This document shows positions 16,412 to 25,550 of a stretch of 64,000 nucleotides of DNA, piece by piece (position 1 is the first letter of the stretch; each line of letters begins with the position of its first letter). The notes beneath the pieces are model-generated. The model was not told the origin of the DNA. It saw only the letters and a list, made by a program, of their open reading frames with translations, and searched no databases. Origin of the DNA: Rhodobacter xanthinilyticus (lineage in GTDB: Bacteria > Pseudomonadota > Alphaproteobacteria > Rhodobacterales > Rhodobacteraceae); contig NZ_CP017781.1 in assembly GCF_001856665.1 (NCBI RefSeq), positions 1,955,501 through 2,019,500 on the forward strand, given 5' to 3'. Position numbers and translations under genes: made by a program.

Positions 16412-17224
16412 TCACATCAGCGCCTTGCGCAACATGTTGAGCGCCACCAGCAACAGAAACCCCGCAAACACCCGCTTGAGAAGCCTCGCATCGAGCCGAT
16501 GCGCGAGCGCCGCACCCCAGGGCGCGCTGAGCGTGGTCATCGCGATGGTGATCAAGAACGCCGGGATATTCACCGCCCCCAACGTCCAGGGCGGCGCCGC
16601 CGCCACCGGCGTGAGCAGAAACCCCACCGCCGAGGGCAGCGCGATCGTGACCCCGAACCCCGCCGAGGTCGCCACCGCCCGGTGGATCGGCACCCCATGC
16701 AGCGTCAGCATCGGCGTGCCGATCGAGCCCCCGCCGATCCCCAACAGCACCGAGATGAACCCCATCACCGGCCCGAACGAAAGCCGAAACCCCCGCCCCG
16801 GCAGATGATCCGAAATCCGCCAGCTCGCCTTGCCGAAGATCATGTAAAGCGCGATCGAGATCAGCATCCCCCCGAAGATGATCTGCAAGCTGCGGGTATG
16901 GAGCTGCGCCACCACGAGCACCCCCACCACCGCTCCGACCGCGATCGGCGGCGCCCATTGCCGCAAGATCGTCCAGTCGACCGCCCCCTTGCGGTGATGC
17001 GCCATCACCGAACGCGCCGAAGTGACGATGATCGTCGCGAGCGAGGTCGCCACGCAGATCTGCATCAGATCCTCCGACCCATAGCCGAGCCCGGAGAAGA
17101 GATAGAAATAGGCCGGCACCAGAACGATCCCGCCGCCAACGCCCAAGAGCCCCGCAAGCACCCCCGCGAACACCCCCACCGCCATCAAGATCGCCACAAG
17201 CGGCGCCAGCGTGCTCAGATCCAT
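16412..17224 (-). CDS. TauE/SafE family sulfite/anion exporter
   Basis: A 270-residue membrane protein with about eight helices and the two family repeats GVLAGLLGVGGGIVLVPAY (residues 20-38) and GFISVLLGIGGGSIGTPML. Members export sulfite, sulfoacetate or similar anions; the substrate here is unknown. It is not clearly part of the aau cluster, being convergent with its regulator. It is 33 bases downstream of dusA on the same strand. Confidence 0.87.
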   Translation of the reverse strand: MDLSTLAPLVAILMAVGVFAGVLAGLLGVGGGIVLVPAYFYLFSGLGYGSEDLMQICVATSLATIIVTSARSVMAHHRKGAVDWTILRQWAPPIAVGAVVGVLVVAQLHTRSLQIIFGGMLISIALYMIFGKASWRISDHLPGRGFRLSFGPVMGFISVLLGIGGGSIGTPMLTLHGVPIHRAVATSAGFGVTIALPSAVGFLLTPVAAAPPWTLGAVNIPAFLITIAMTTLSAPWGAALAHRLDARLLKRVFAGFLLLVALNMLRKALM

Positions 17225-17257
17225 CCTCTCGCTCCCCTCAAGGCCAACCCGCGAGAC

Positions 17258-18259
17258 TTACCGCGCCGCCTCGACCTCGGCCAGCGCCTTCTCGACAAGC
17301 TCGACCCCCGCCCCCTCGCGGCAGGCCCCCTCGGAGAGCACCCGCCGCCACAGCCGCGCGCCGGGCCGGCCATGAAAGAGCCCGAGGATATGCCGGGAGA
17401 TCTGATGAAGCCGCCCACCCGCGACGAGATGGGCCTCGATATAGGGCAAAAGCGCGCGCGCCACCGCAAACGGGTCGGCCTCGGCGCCCGCGCCAAAGAT
17501 CCGCATATCGGCCGCGCCGAGGATGTTCATCGGCTCATGATAGGCCGCGCGCCCGACCATCACCCCGTCAAGCCCCGCCGCCAATTCCGCCTCGGCCGCC
17601 GCGAGGCTCGCGATCCCGCCATTGAGCGACAGATGCAGCTCCGGGAAGGCCGCTTTCATGCGGTGCACGAGCGGGTGATCGAGCGGCGGGATCTCGCGGT
17701 TGTCCTTCGGCGAGAGCCCCTGCAACCAGGCCTTGCGGGCATGGATCGTGAAGCGTCTGACCCCCGCCGCCGCCACCGTCTCGAGAAACCGCGGCAAGAT
17801 CTCCTCGGGCTCCTGCTCATCGACGCCGATGCGGCATTTCACCGTCACCTCGACCGGGCTCGCCGCGATCATCTCGGCCACGCACTCCGCCACCAGATCG
17901 GGGCTTTTCATCAACACCGCGCCAAAGGCCCCCGATTGCACCCGGTCCGAGGGGCAGCCGCAGTTGAGGTTGATCTCGTCATAGCCCCACTCGGCCGCGA
18001 TCCGCGTCGCCGCGCCGAGCTCGGCCGGGTCCGAACCGCCAAGCTGGAGCGCGACCGGGTGCTCCGCGGGCGAGAACCCCAAAAGCCGGTCGCGATCGCC
18101 ATGGATCACCGCCGGCGCGGTGACCATCTCGGTGTAAAGCAGCGCCTCGCGCGAGATCAGCCGATGGAAGACCCGGCAATGACGGTCGGTCCAGTCCATC
18201 ATGGGTGCGACGGAGAGGCGCGCGGCGGCGCGGGTTTGCAATGTCATATCCGGGTTCAC
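17258..18259 (-). CDS. dusA: tRNA-dihydrouridine(20/20a) synthase DusA
   Basis: The 333-residue flavoprotein has the DusA opening SVAPMMDWTDRHCRVF, catalytic Cys in NCGCPSDRVQSGAFGAVLMK (about residues 98-117), the TIHARKAWLQGLSPKDNR segment specific to DusA, and FMN-phosphate loops SLNGGIAS and DGVMVGRAAY. It reduces uridine in the D-loop of tRNAs with FMN and NADPH. MNPDM is the start used; MTLQT four codons in is an alternative. Confidence 0.95.
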   Translation of the reverse strand: MNPDMTLQTRAAARLSVAPMMDWTDRHCRVFHRLISREALLYTEMVTAPAVIHGDRDRLLGFSPAEHPVALQLGGSDPAELGAATRIAAEWGYDEINLNCGCPSDRVQSGAFGAVLMKSPDLVAECVAEMIAASPVEVTVKCRIGVDEQEPEEILPRFLETVAAAGVRRFTIHARKAWLQGLSPKDNREIPPLDHPLVHRMKAAFPELHLSLNGGIASLAAAEAELAAGLDGVMVGRAAYHEPMNILGAADMRIFGAGAEADPFAVARALLPYIEAHLVAGGRLHQISRHILGLFHGRPGARLWRRVLSEGACREGAGVELVEKALAEVEAAR

Positions 18260-18490
18260 GAGCTGGTGGCGATGCTGACAGGGCCTGCGCCCCCGGCCGG
18301 TTTACCCGCGATCGGGGGCCGCCCGCAACCCGTCGTCACAGCGAACGGCCGGGCCAGAGCCGGTTTCGCGCCGCCCGGGCGCCGGGCTTCGCGGCGCGTT
18401 TGGCGGGCCGGGGGCGGCCCGAGGGGGCTTTGCGCCCACGCCCCGCCCGGGCCGGCCCCCCGCGCGGGCCGGAGATCAAGCCCCCGCCGC
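18260..18490. other. non-coding gap
   Basis: The 231 bases between dusA and the DUF2177 gene are extremely GC-rich, with several CCGGCC/GGGCCGG stems around 18450-18475 that could terminate the DUF2177 transcript. I see no convincing gene. Confidence 0.5.
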
Positions 18491-18895
18491 TCAGGCGAGC
18501 TTGCCCGTGAGCGCGGCCACCCCGACCCAGGCGGCAAAGCCCGTGAGCACCGTCCCCCACAGCCCGTCGATCACCACCTGCCGCACCGACCAATCCTCGA
18601 GTGTCGCGTAATTCGTCATCTCATAGGTGCCGTAGCACAAAAGCCCGAGCACCATCCCCCCGACGAGCGCCTGCAGCGGCGCCCCCGCCTTCAGCGCCGG
18701 CACCGAGACGAACCACAACAGCCCCGCCACATAGGCCAGATAAAAGAGCGCCGCCGGCCCGAGCCGCAGCGGATCGGCGAGCAGATGCCCGACATGGCGC
18801 TCGAAGACCGGCCGGATCAGAAGCCGGATCCCGATCATGTCGAGCCCCAGAAAGGCGACGGCGGTGAGGGCGTAAAGGGCGGCATAGCTGGGCAT
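18491..18895 (-). CDS. DUF2177 family membrane protein
   Basis: A 134-residue protein with four predicted helices and the family segments ALTAVAFLGLDMIGI near the N-terminus and GLLCYGTYEMTNYATLEDW in the third helix region. Function is unknown. The ATG at 18895 is preceded by GGAGCC; the frame is open further upstream across the folE end but without a ribosome site. It follows folE by 29 bases on the same strand. Confidence 0.83.
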   Translation of the reverse strand: MPSYAALYALTAVAFLGLDMIGIRLLIRPVFERHVGHLLADPLRLGPAALFYLAYVAGLLWFVSVPALKAGAPLQALVGGMVLGLLCYGTYEMTNYATLEDWSVRQVVIDGLWGTVLTGFAAWVGVAALTGKLA

Positions 18896-18924
18896 CGGGG
18901 GCTCCGTCGGGCTCGGGCTGTCAC

Positions 18925-19650
18925 TCACGCGTCGCGGCGCAGGCTCAGGAATTCGCGGCGCAGCTCCGCATCGGTGCGGAACGCGCCGCGCATCACCGAA
19001 TTGGTCATCACCGATTGGCTGTCCTTCACCCCGCGCCAATGCATGCAGAAGTGATCGGCCTCCATCACCACCGCAAGCCCGTCGGGGCGGATCCGCGCCT
19101 CGAGCTCATCGGCCAGCATCACCACCGCCTCCTCCTGGATCTGCGGGCGCGCCATGATCCATTCGGTCAGCCGGGCATATTTCGACAGCCCGATCAGCTC
19201 GGAGCCGGCATTGGGCAGAACCCCGATCCAGACCCGGCCCATGATCGGGCACAGATGATGCGAACAGGCGCTGCGCACGGTGATCGGGCCGACGATCATC
19301 AGCTCGTTGAGGCGGGTGACATTGGGGAAGGTGGTCAGCTCGGGCGCCGGGCGATAGCGCCCGCCAAACACCTCGTCGACAAACATCTTCGCCACCCGTT
19401 TCGCGGTTTCGGCGGTGTTGTGGTCGGACGCCGTGTCGATCACCAGCGCGCTGAGCACGCCCTGCATCCGCGCCGCCACCTCGGCGCGCAGCGCGTCGAG
19501 CTCGCCCTCGCGCAGCACCGCGGAGATATTGTCATTGGCATGAAAGCGCTGCCCGCTCTCGGTCAGCCGCGCCCGGATCCGCTCCGAGACCGGCAGGCTG
19601 TCTTGAGCCTCGGCAGGCGGCGTCCGATCGCTCAGGGAACGGTCCAGCAT
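18925..19650 (-). CDS. folE: GTP cyclohydrolase I
   Basis: The 241-residue enzyme has the zinc site CSHHLCPIMGRVWIG, the GTP-binding LSKYARL segment followed by RPQIQE, and the end SVMTNSVMRGAFR. It converts GTP to dihydroneopterin triphosphate, the first step to folate. It has an N-terminal extension of about 55 residues before the core. The ATG at 19650 is preceded by GGAGAAAG. Confidence 0.94.
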   Translation of the reverse strand: MLDRSLSDRTPPAEAQDSLPVSERIRARLTESGQRFHANDNISAVLREGELDALRAEVAARMQGVLSALVIDTASDHNTAETAKRVAKMFVDEVFGGRYRPAPELTTFPNVTRLNELMIVGPITVRSACSHHLCPIMGRVWIGVLPNAGSELIGLSKYARLTEWIMARPQIQEEAVVMLADELEARIRPDGLAVVMEADHFCMHWRGVKDSQSVMTNSVMRGAFRTDAELRREFLSLRRDA

Positions 19651-19901
19651 CGTCTTTCTCCATCTTGCGGCGGGCCGCGCCCGCGCCATGTGACCACCAA
19701 CCCGGGCCCCGCCCGGACACCGCAGAGCGCGGCGCGGCCCTGCTGATCCCCTTCCTACGGCCGAGCCCGCCGCCCGGATCACTCGCGCCAGAAGTTTCGC
19801 CCCCGCGGGCGCGGAAAAATTTTCTGCCCGGTCAAACTTGTTAACGCATGACAAATGGGCGTAGTCTTGGGCAGTTCATCCGTTGACAGCGAGGATATCT
19901 G

Positions 19902-20906
19902 ATGAAGCATCAAAAGATTTTCACCGGCGTCGCCCTGGCGCTTGGCCTCACGGCCGCCGCGGCCGGCGCCCAACAGATGTCGTTCTTCCGGATCGGCACC
20001 GGCGGCACCGCGGGCACCTATTACCCGATCGGCGGCCTTCTGGCCAATGCGATCTCCAACCCGCCCGGCTCGCGCGGCTGCGATGAGGGCGGCTCGTGCG
20101 GCGTGCCCGGGCTGATCGCCTCGGCGCTCTCGGCCAATGGCTCGGTCGCCAATATCAACGCCATCGCCGGCGGCTCGCTGGAATCGGGCTTCTCGCAATC
20201 GGACGTGGCAACCTGGGCCTATACCGGCACCGGCCTGTGGGAGGGCAACCCGCCCGTCGAGAAACTGCGCGCGATCGCCAATCTCTACCCCGAGAGCATC
20301 CACCTCGTCGCCAGCGCCGAAGCCGGCATCTCGAGCGTGGCCGATCTCAAGGGCAAGCGCGTCTCGCTCGATGAGCCGGGCTCGGGCACGCTCGTCGATG
20401 CCAAGATCATCCTCGAGGGCTATGGCCTCGCCGAGGGCGATATCAAACCCGAATATCTCAAGCCCGATCAGGCCGCCGACCGGATGCGCGACGGCGCGAT
20501 GGATGCGTTCTTCTTCGTCGGCGGCTATCCGGCCGGCGCGATCTCGGAGCTTGCCAGCCAACATGCCGTCAAGCTGATCCCGATCAGCTGCGAGGAAGCC
20601 CCGAAGATCTGCGAGGATTTCAAGTTCTTCTCCGCCGATACCGTGCCGGGCGGCACCTATGAGGGCAACCCCGACGACGTGAAGACCCTCTCGGTCGGCG
20701 CGCAATGGGTGACGAGCGCCGATCAGCCCGAAGAGCTGATCTACGAGATCACCAAGGCGCTGTGGAACGACGCCACCCGCAAGCAGCTCGACGCGGGCCA
20801 TGCCAAGGGCAAGATGATCACCAAGGAGAGCGCGCTCAACGGCATCGGCATCCCGCTGCATCCGGGCGCCGAGAAGTTCTACAAGGAAGCCGGCCTTCTG
20901 AAATAA
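19902..20906 (+). CDS. TAXI family TRAP transporter substrate-binding protein
   Basis: A 334-residue periplasmic binding protein with a signal peptide (about residues 1-23, ending GAQQ). Family motifs are RIGTGGTAGTYYPIGG, GSLESGFSQSD, LYPESIHLV and the GKRVSLDEPGSGT loop. It captures a carboxylated substrate for the TRAP permease that follows; the substrate is unknown. AGGA sits 9 bases before the ATG. A strong hairpin follows the stop, which may set the excess of binding protein over permease. Confidence 0.92.
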   Translation: MKHQKIFTGVALALGLTAAAAGAQQMSFFRIGTGGTAGTYYPIGGLLANAISNPPGSRGCDEGGSCGVPGLIASALSANGSVANINAIAGGSLESGFSQSDVATWAYTGTGLWEGNPPVEKLRAIANLYPESIHLVASAEAGISSVADLKGKRVSLDEPGSGTLVDAKIILEGYGLAEGDIKPEYLKPDQAADRMRDGAMDAFFFVGGYPAGAISELASQHAVKLIPISCEEAPKICEDFKFFSADTVPGGTYEGNPDDVKTLSVGAQWVTSADQPEELIYEITKALWNDATRKQLDAGHAKGKMITKESALNGIGIPLHPGAEKFYKEAGLLK

Positions 20907-20940
20907 CCCGCAAGGCTTCGGCCCTGTGCGCAAGATCAGG

Positions 20941-20964
20941 GGGGCCGCGCGCGATCGCGGCCCC
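20941..20964 (+). terminator. intra-operon hairpin between TRAP binding protein and permease
   Basis: GGGGCCGCG and CGCGGCCCC form a 9-base stem around CGCGAT, followed by a pyrimidine-rich stretch. Placed between the two TRAP genes, it probably works as a partial terminator or 3' stabiliser of the binding-protein message. Confidence 0.55.
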
Positions 20965-21017
20965 TCGCCCTTTCCTCCTTTACTCCTTTCCTCCCCCTGC
21001 CCCTCAAGGAGAGCCCG

Positions 21018-23108
21018 ATGACCGAGAAGAGCCCGCCCGCCGGCGACCATGATGAGATCCGCCACCTGAGCGCCGATGAGCTGCAGGCGATCGAGGAAGA
21101 ATTCGACCCCGAGCTGCGCTTTCGGGTGCTGGCCTGGCCGCTCGCGATCGCGGCCTCGGTGATCCTCTTCGCGCTCTCCTGCTATCATTATTACACCGCC
21201 GGCTTCGGCATCCCGCAGGCGACGGTGCACCGCGGGCTGCATCTGGGCGTCACGCTGATGGTGGTGTTTCTCAGCTTCGCGGCCTTCGGGCGCAAGGAAG
21301 TCGCGCCGAGCTGGCGCGCGCCCTTCGGGATGCCGCTCCTGGACTGGGCGCTCGCGCTCGCCGGCGTGGTCAGCGCGCTCTATGTGCCCTGGATCTATGA
21401 CGCGCTGGCCTTCCGCGTCGGCAACCCGCTGCCGATCGATATCGTCATGGGCACGGTGCTGATCGGGGTGCTGCTCGAGGCGGTGCGCCGCTCGATGGGC
21501 TGGCCGCTGCCGGTGATCGCGATCCTGTTCATGGCCTATGCCTATTTCGGCAAATCCATGCCCGGCATCCTCGTCCACCCGGGTGCGAGCTGGTCCAATA
21601 TCGTCAACCACCTCTACCTGACCTCGCAAGGCATCTACGGCACCGCGCTGGGCGTGATCGCGACCTATGTGTTCCATTTCGTGCTCTTTGGCGTGATGGC
21701 GACCCGCATTGGCCTCGGCCAGCTCTTCATAGATGTCGCCTCGGCGCTGGCCGGGCGCTATGCGGGCGGGCCCGCCAAGGTCTCGGTGCTCTCCTCGGCG
21801 CTACTGGGCTCGATCTCGGGCTCCTCGATCGCCAATACCGTGACCACCGGCGCGCTGACCATCCCGGCGATGATCCGCATCGGCTACCCGCGCCATTTCG
21901 CCGCCGCCGTCGAGGCTGCGGCCTCCACCGGCGGGCAGATCACGCCGCCGGTGATGGGCGCGGTGGCCTTCCTGATGATCGAATATCTCGGCGTGCCGCT
22001 CACCACGATCCTGACCGCGGCGCTGGTGCCGGCCTTCATGCATTTCTTCGGCGTGCTGGTGCAGGTCCATCTCGAGGCGCGCCGGCTCGGGCTGCGCGGG
22101 CTCTCGCCGGCCGAGCTGCCCAACGCCTGGAAAGTGCTGAAGGCGGGCTGGCTCTCGGTCCTGCCGCTCGCGATCCTCGTCGCGGTGCTGCTCTCCGGGC
22201 GCACCCCCTTCGCGGCGGCCTTCTGGTCGATCACCGCCTGTATCGCGGTCCTCGCGATCCAGCAGATCCGCGCGGGCGGCCTCGGCGCGGGCCTCAGGGC
22301 CACCGCGCATGGCGTCTTCGAGGGCTTCATCCTCGGCGCCAAGCAATCGCTCTCGGTGACCGCCGCGGCCGCGCTCGTGGGCGTGGTGATCGGCGTCGTG
22401 ACGCTGACCGGCGTCGGCTTCAAGATCGCCTATATGGTGACCTCGATCGCACAGGGCTGGGCGGTCTCGGCCCATGATCTGCTCACTGTCCTGCCCTTCG
22501 AGCTGATGACCGTGCCCACGCTCACGCTGCTTTTCACGCTGATCCTGACGGCGGTGGTCTGCATCCTGATGGGCTGCGGCATCCCGACCACGGCGAATTA
22601 TATCATCATGGTCGCGGTGGCGGCGCCGATCCTCGGCCTGCTCGGCGTGCAACCGCTCGTGGCGCATTACTTCGTCTTCTACTACGGGGTGCTCGCCGAT
22701 GTGACGCCCCCCGTCGCCATGGCCGCCTATGCCGGCGCGGGCATCGCGGGCGCCAATGCCTTCAAGGCCGGCAACACGGCCTTCCGCCTGTCGATGGGCA
22801 AGGCGCTGGTGCCCTTCGTCTTCGCCTTCCAGCCCGCGCTCCTGATCGTCACCGATGGCTTCACCTGGGAGGCCTTCGCGCTGGCCTTCTCGGGCGCGGC
22901 GCTCGGCATCTGGGTGCTGGCCTCGGCGGTCTCGAGCTGGCTCTTCGCGCCGCTGCACTGGTATGAACGCGCGGTCCTCGTCCTGGCCGCGCTCCTGCTC
23001 GTCGCGCCGAACCTGACCGCCACCGCCGTGGGCCTCGGCCTCGTCGCCCCGATCGCGGCGCGCCAGCTCCTCTTCAAGGGCAAGGGCCCCGGCGCCGCCC
23101 CCGCCTGA
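21018..23108 (+). CDS. TRAP transporter fused permease (DctQM type, 4TM/12TM)
   Basis: The 696-residue membrane protein joins the small DctQ-like four-helix part (about 40-180) to the DctM-like large subunit. Conserved segments include SSALLGSISGSSIANTVTTGALTIPAM, AAVEAAASTGGQITPPVMGA and GCGIPTTANYIIM. It imports the substrate caught by the TAXI protein using an ion gradient. AAGGAG precedes the ATG. The length is normal for fused TAXI-type permeases. Confidence 0.93.
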   Translation: MTEKSPPAGDHDEIRHLSADELQAIEEEFDPELRFRVLAWPLAIAASVILFALSCYHYYTAGFGIPQATVHRGLHLGVTLMVVFLSFAAFGRKEVAPSWRAPFGMPLLDWALALAGVVSALYVPWIYDALAFRVGNPLPIDIVMGTVLIGVLLEAVRRSMGWPLPVIAILFMAYAYFGKSMPGILVHPGASWSNIVNHLYLTSQGIYGTALGVIATYVFHFVLFGVMATRIGLGQLFIDVASALAGRYAGGPAKVSVLSSALLGSISGSSIANTVTTGALTIPAMIRIGYPRHFAAAVEAAASTGGQITPPVMGAVAFLMIEYLGVPLTTILTAALVPAFMHFFGVLVQVHLEARRLGLRGLSPAELPNAWKVLKAGWLSVLPLAILVAVLLSGRTPFAAAFWSITACIAVLAIQQIRAGGLGAGLRATAHGVFEGFILGAKQSLSVTAAAALVGVVIGVVTLTGVGFKIAYMVTSIAQGWAVSAHDLLTVLPFELMTVPTLTLLFTLILTAVVCILMGCGIPTTANYIIMVAVAAPILGLLGVQPLVAHYFVFYYGVLADVTPPVAMAAYAGAGIAGANAFKAGNTAFRLSMGKALVPFVFAFQPALLIVTDGFTWEAFALAFSGAALGIWVLASAVSSWLFAPLHWYERAVLVLAALLLVAPNLTATAVGLGLVAPIAARQLLFKGKGPGAAPA

Positions 23109-23143
23109 GCCCCGAACAACCGAAGGGGGCGCCCCCCGCGCCC

Positions 23144-23200
23144 CCTTCAACGATGCCGAAAATATCCCGGGGGGGCGCAGCCGGGGGCAGAGCCCCCTCA
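23144..23200. repeat. inverted repeat element, family A copy 5 (half element)
   Basis: CTTCAACGATGCCGAAAATA is the variant left arm followed by TCCCGGGGGGG and a GGGGGCAGAGCCCCC stem. The right arm is absent. It lies between the convergent TRAP permease and GlxA-type regulator genes. Confidence 0.6.
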
Positions 23201-23220
23201 GCCCGCCTCGGCCAGCGCCC

Positions 23221-24261
23221 TCAGCCCCCCCGGCGCCCGCCGCGCACAAGCCGGCGGTTGTACTTCGTCGGCGCCATCCCGAACCGCGCCTTGAAGCTCT
23301 TGGAGAAATGCGCGACCGACCCAAAGCCGCAGGCCGTCGCCACCTCCAGAAGCTCCATATCCGTCGTCGACAACAGGCTCCGCCCCCGGTCGAGCCGCAG
23401 CCCCCGGTAATAATCCCCCGGCGTCTCGCCCAGAACCGAGAGGAACATCCGCTCGATATGCCGGCGCGAATAGCCCGCCGCCTGCGCCAGATCCTCGAGC
23501 GTGAGCGGATCCTCGATATGGGCGTTCATCAGCCCGACGATCCGCAACAACCCCGGGTTGCGCGAGCGGATCAACACCGAGAGCGAACTGCGCTGCTCCT
23601 GCTCGACCCCCACCATCACCTTGCGCAGACACATCTCCGACACCATCGCCGAAAACTCCGCGCCATGGTCCTCGGCAATGAGCTGGAGCATCATGTCGGT
23701 CGAGGCCGCCCCGCCGCCGCAGGTCATCACCCCGCCCGAAATCTCGAATTTCTTCGCCGATGGGCTGAGCTCGGGGTAATCCTCGCAAAAGGCGGGCTGG
23801 TTCTCCCAATGCAGCGTGAACTCGCGCCCCCCGATCAGCCCGCCGGCCGCCAGCGCCACCGCCCCGGTGCAGATCCCGCCAACCGCGCCGCCAAAGCGCG
23901 CATGACGCTGCAAGAGCGCCACCACCGGCGCCGCCGCCGCGGCCTGCGGCGGGTTGCCCGCACAGACGAAGGCCCGCGTATCGCGCCCCAAAGGCGCGAG
24001 CGCCCCGTCGACACAGACCGAAATCCCCGAAGACGAGGCCACCGCCGCGCCCCCCTCCGACATCAGACGCCATTGGTAAAGCGGCTGCTGGGAGAGCTGA
24101 TTGGCGATCCGAAGCGGCTCGACCGCCGAGGAAAACGCCAAAAGCGTGAACCCCGGCACCAGGATGAAGGCATATTTGCGCGTCACCGCCCCCGGCGCCA
24201 CCGGGAAGAAGGCCGCGCCCATCGGCACGACCGCGGCGGTGGCGGACTCCTCGCTCGACAT
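23221..24261 (-). CDS. GlxA family (DJ-1/PfpI + AraC) transcriptional regulator
   Basis: A 346-residue protein. The N-terminal half (about 28-200) is a DJ-1/PfpI-like amidotransferase domain (YAFILVPGFTLLAFSSAVEPLR, GGICTGAVALAAGGLI with the nucleophile-elbow Cys). The C-terminal half is an AraC DNA-binding domain (LEDLAQAAGYSRRHIERMF; CGFGSVAHFSKSFKARFG). Such regulators often activate catabolism of nitrogen compounds. It lies 8 bases downstream of the cytosine-deaminase-like gene on the same strand, so it is probably the last gene of the ABC operon and may regulate it. Confidence 0.88.
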   Translation of the reverse strand: MSSEESATAAVVPMGAAFFPVAPGAVTRKYAFILVPGFTLLAFSSAVEPLRIANQLSQQPLYQWRLMSEGGAAVASSSGISVCVDGALAPLGRDTRAFVCAGNPPQAAAAAPVVALLQRHARFGGAVGGICTGAVALAAGGLIGGREFTLHWENQPAFCEDYPELSPSAKKFEISGGVMTCGGGAASTDMMLQLIAEDHGAEFSAMVSEMCLRKVMVGVEQEQRSSLSVLIRSRNPGLLRIVGLMNAHIEDPLTLEDLAQAAGYSRRHIERMFLSVLGETPGDYYRGLRLDRGRSLLSTTDMELLEVATACGFGSVAHFSKSFKARFGMAPTKYNRRLVRGGRRGG

Positions 24262-24269
24262 GGGGGCCC

Positions 24270-25550
24270 TCAGAGCCGCGGCGCGCGCCGGCGCACCGAA
24301 GCCGGCCGCCCGGGCAGCGCAAGCGCCGCATCGCCGCGCGCGCTCTCGGCAATCACCCGCCCCTTCGAGACGACCGCGAGCCGCGCCGGCCGCAGCCGCA
24401 GCGCATCGACCGGCGTCGCCGCATCAAGCACCACGAGCGAGGCCAAAGCCCCCTTGCGCAGCCCGTAATCGCCAAGCCCGAGGATCGCCGCATTGGTCTC
24501 GGTCACCATGGTGAAACAGCGCGCCATCTCCTCGGGATGGGTCATCTGCGCGACATGCATCCCCATGAAGGCCACATCGAGCATATCGGCCGTGCCGAGG
24601 CTGTACCACGGGTCGAGCACGCAATCCTGCCCCCAGCCGACCGCGATCCCCGCCGCCTGCATCTCGCGCACCCGCGTCAGCCCGCGCCGCTTGGGGAAAC
24701 TGTCGTGCCGGCCCTGCAAGACGATGTTGATCAACGGGTTCGGCACCGCCGCAATCCCCGCCTCGGCGATCAGCGGCAAGAGCTTCGAGACATAATAATT
24801 GTCCATCGAATGCATCGAGGTCAGATGCGAGCCGACCACCCGCCCGCCGAGCCCGAGCCGCAGCGTCTCGGCCGCCAGCGTCTCGATATGGCGGCTCATC
24901 GGGTCATCGGTCTCGTCGCAATGGATATCGACGCAAAGCCCCCGCGCCGCCGCGATCTCGCACAGATCGCGCAGGCTCTCGGCGCCCGCCGCCATGGTGC
25001 GCTCGAAATGCGGGATACCGCCGACCACCCCGACCCCCATATCGAGCGCGCGCAACAGGTTCGCCCGCCCGTTCGGCGCCCGGTACAGCCCGTCTTGCGG
25101 AAAGGCCACGAGCTGCAAGTCGATGTAATCCTTGACCTTCTCGCGCACCTCGAGCATCGCGGCGACGGTGTTGAGATGATCGGGCGTGGTGTCGACATGG
25201 CTGCGGATCGCCAAAAGCCCCATCGAGGCCGCCCAGTCGCAATAGGCGAGCGCCCGCGCCACCATCTCCTCGACCGTGGCCAGATCGCGCAGCTCGCCCC
25301 AAAGCGAGATCCCCTCGAGAAGCGTGCCCGAGGCGTTGACCCGCGGCAGCCCGTAGCTCAGCGTCGCATCGAGGTGGAAATGCGGGTCGACGAAGGGCGG
25401 GCTGACGAGATCGCCCGCCGCCTCGATCACCCGGACCGCCTCGGCCTCGATCCGCGGCGCGATCTCGACGATCCGGTCGCCCTGAATGGCGATATCGGCC
25501 ACCCGCCCATCGGGCAGCGTGCCGCCGCGCACCAGCAGATCGAGCATCAT
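24270..25550 (-). CDS. cytosine deaminase-like amidohydrolase
   Basis: The 426-residue enzyme has the amidohydrolase metal motif DPHFHLD (about residues 54-60), IHCDETDDP, HLTSMHSMDNYYVSKLLPL and the late GWGQDCVLDPWY aspartate segment, all as in CodA-type cytosine deaminases. It would deaminate cytosine (or a related nucleobase or guanidine ring) to feed uracil and ammonia. The ATG overlaps the permease stop as ATGA, with GGGGGAAAG before it. Coupling to a BMP-type nucleoside ABC transporter supports a nucleobase substrate. Confidence 0.82.
   Translation of the reverse strand: MMLDLLVRGGTLPDGRVADIAIQGDRIVEIAPRIEAEAVRVIEAAGDLVSPPFVDPHFHLDATLSYGLPRVNASGTLLEGISLWGELRDLATVEEMVARALAYCDWAASMGLLAIRSHVDTTPDHLNTVAAMLEVREKVKDYIDLQLVAFPQDGLYRAPNGRANLLRALDMGVGVVGGIPHFERTMAAGAESLRDLCEIAAARGLCVDIHCDETDDPMSRHIETLAAETLRLGLGGRVVGSHLTSMHSMDNYYVSKLLPLIAEAGIAAVPNPLINIVLQGRHDSFPKRRGLTRVREMQAAGIAVGWGQDCVLDPWYSLGTADMLDVAFMGMHVAQMTHPEEMARCFTMVTETNAAILGLGDYGLRKGALASLVVLDAATPVDALRLRPARLAVVSKGRVIAESARGDAALALPGRPASVRRRAPRL

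Noticed and set aside
16499-19054. Very long rightward open frame across tauE, dusA and the DUF2177 gene
   Set aside because: It is antisense to three well-supported genes, its translation is low-complexity Arg/Pro/His, and it arises from the high GC third-position bias. The same applies to 6606-8972, 42726-44918 and 27284-29272.
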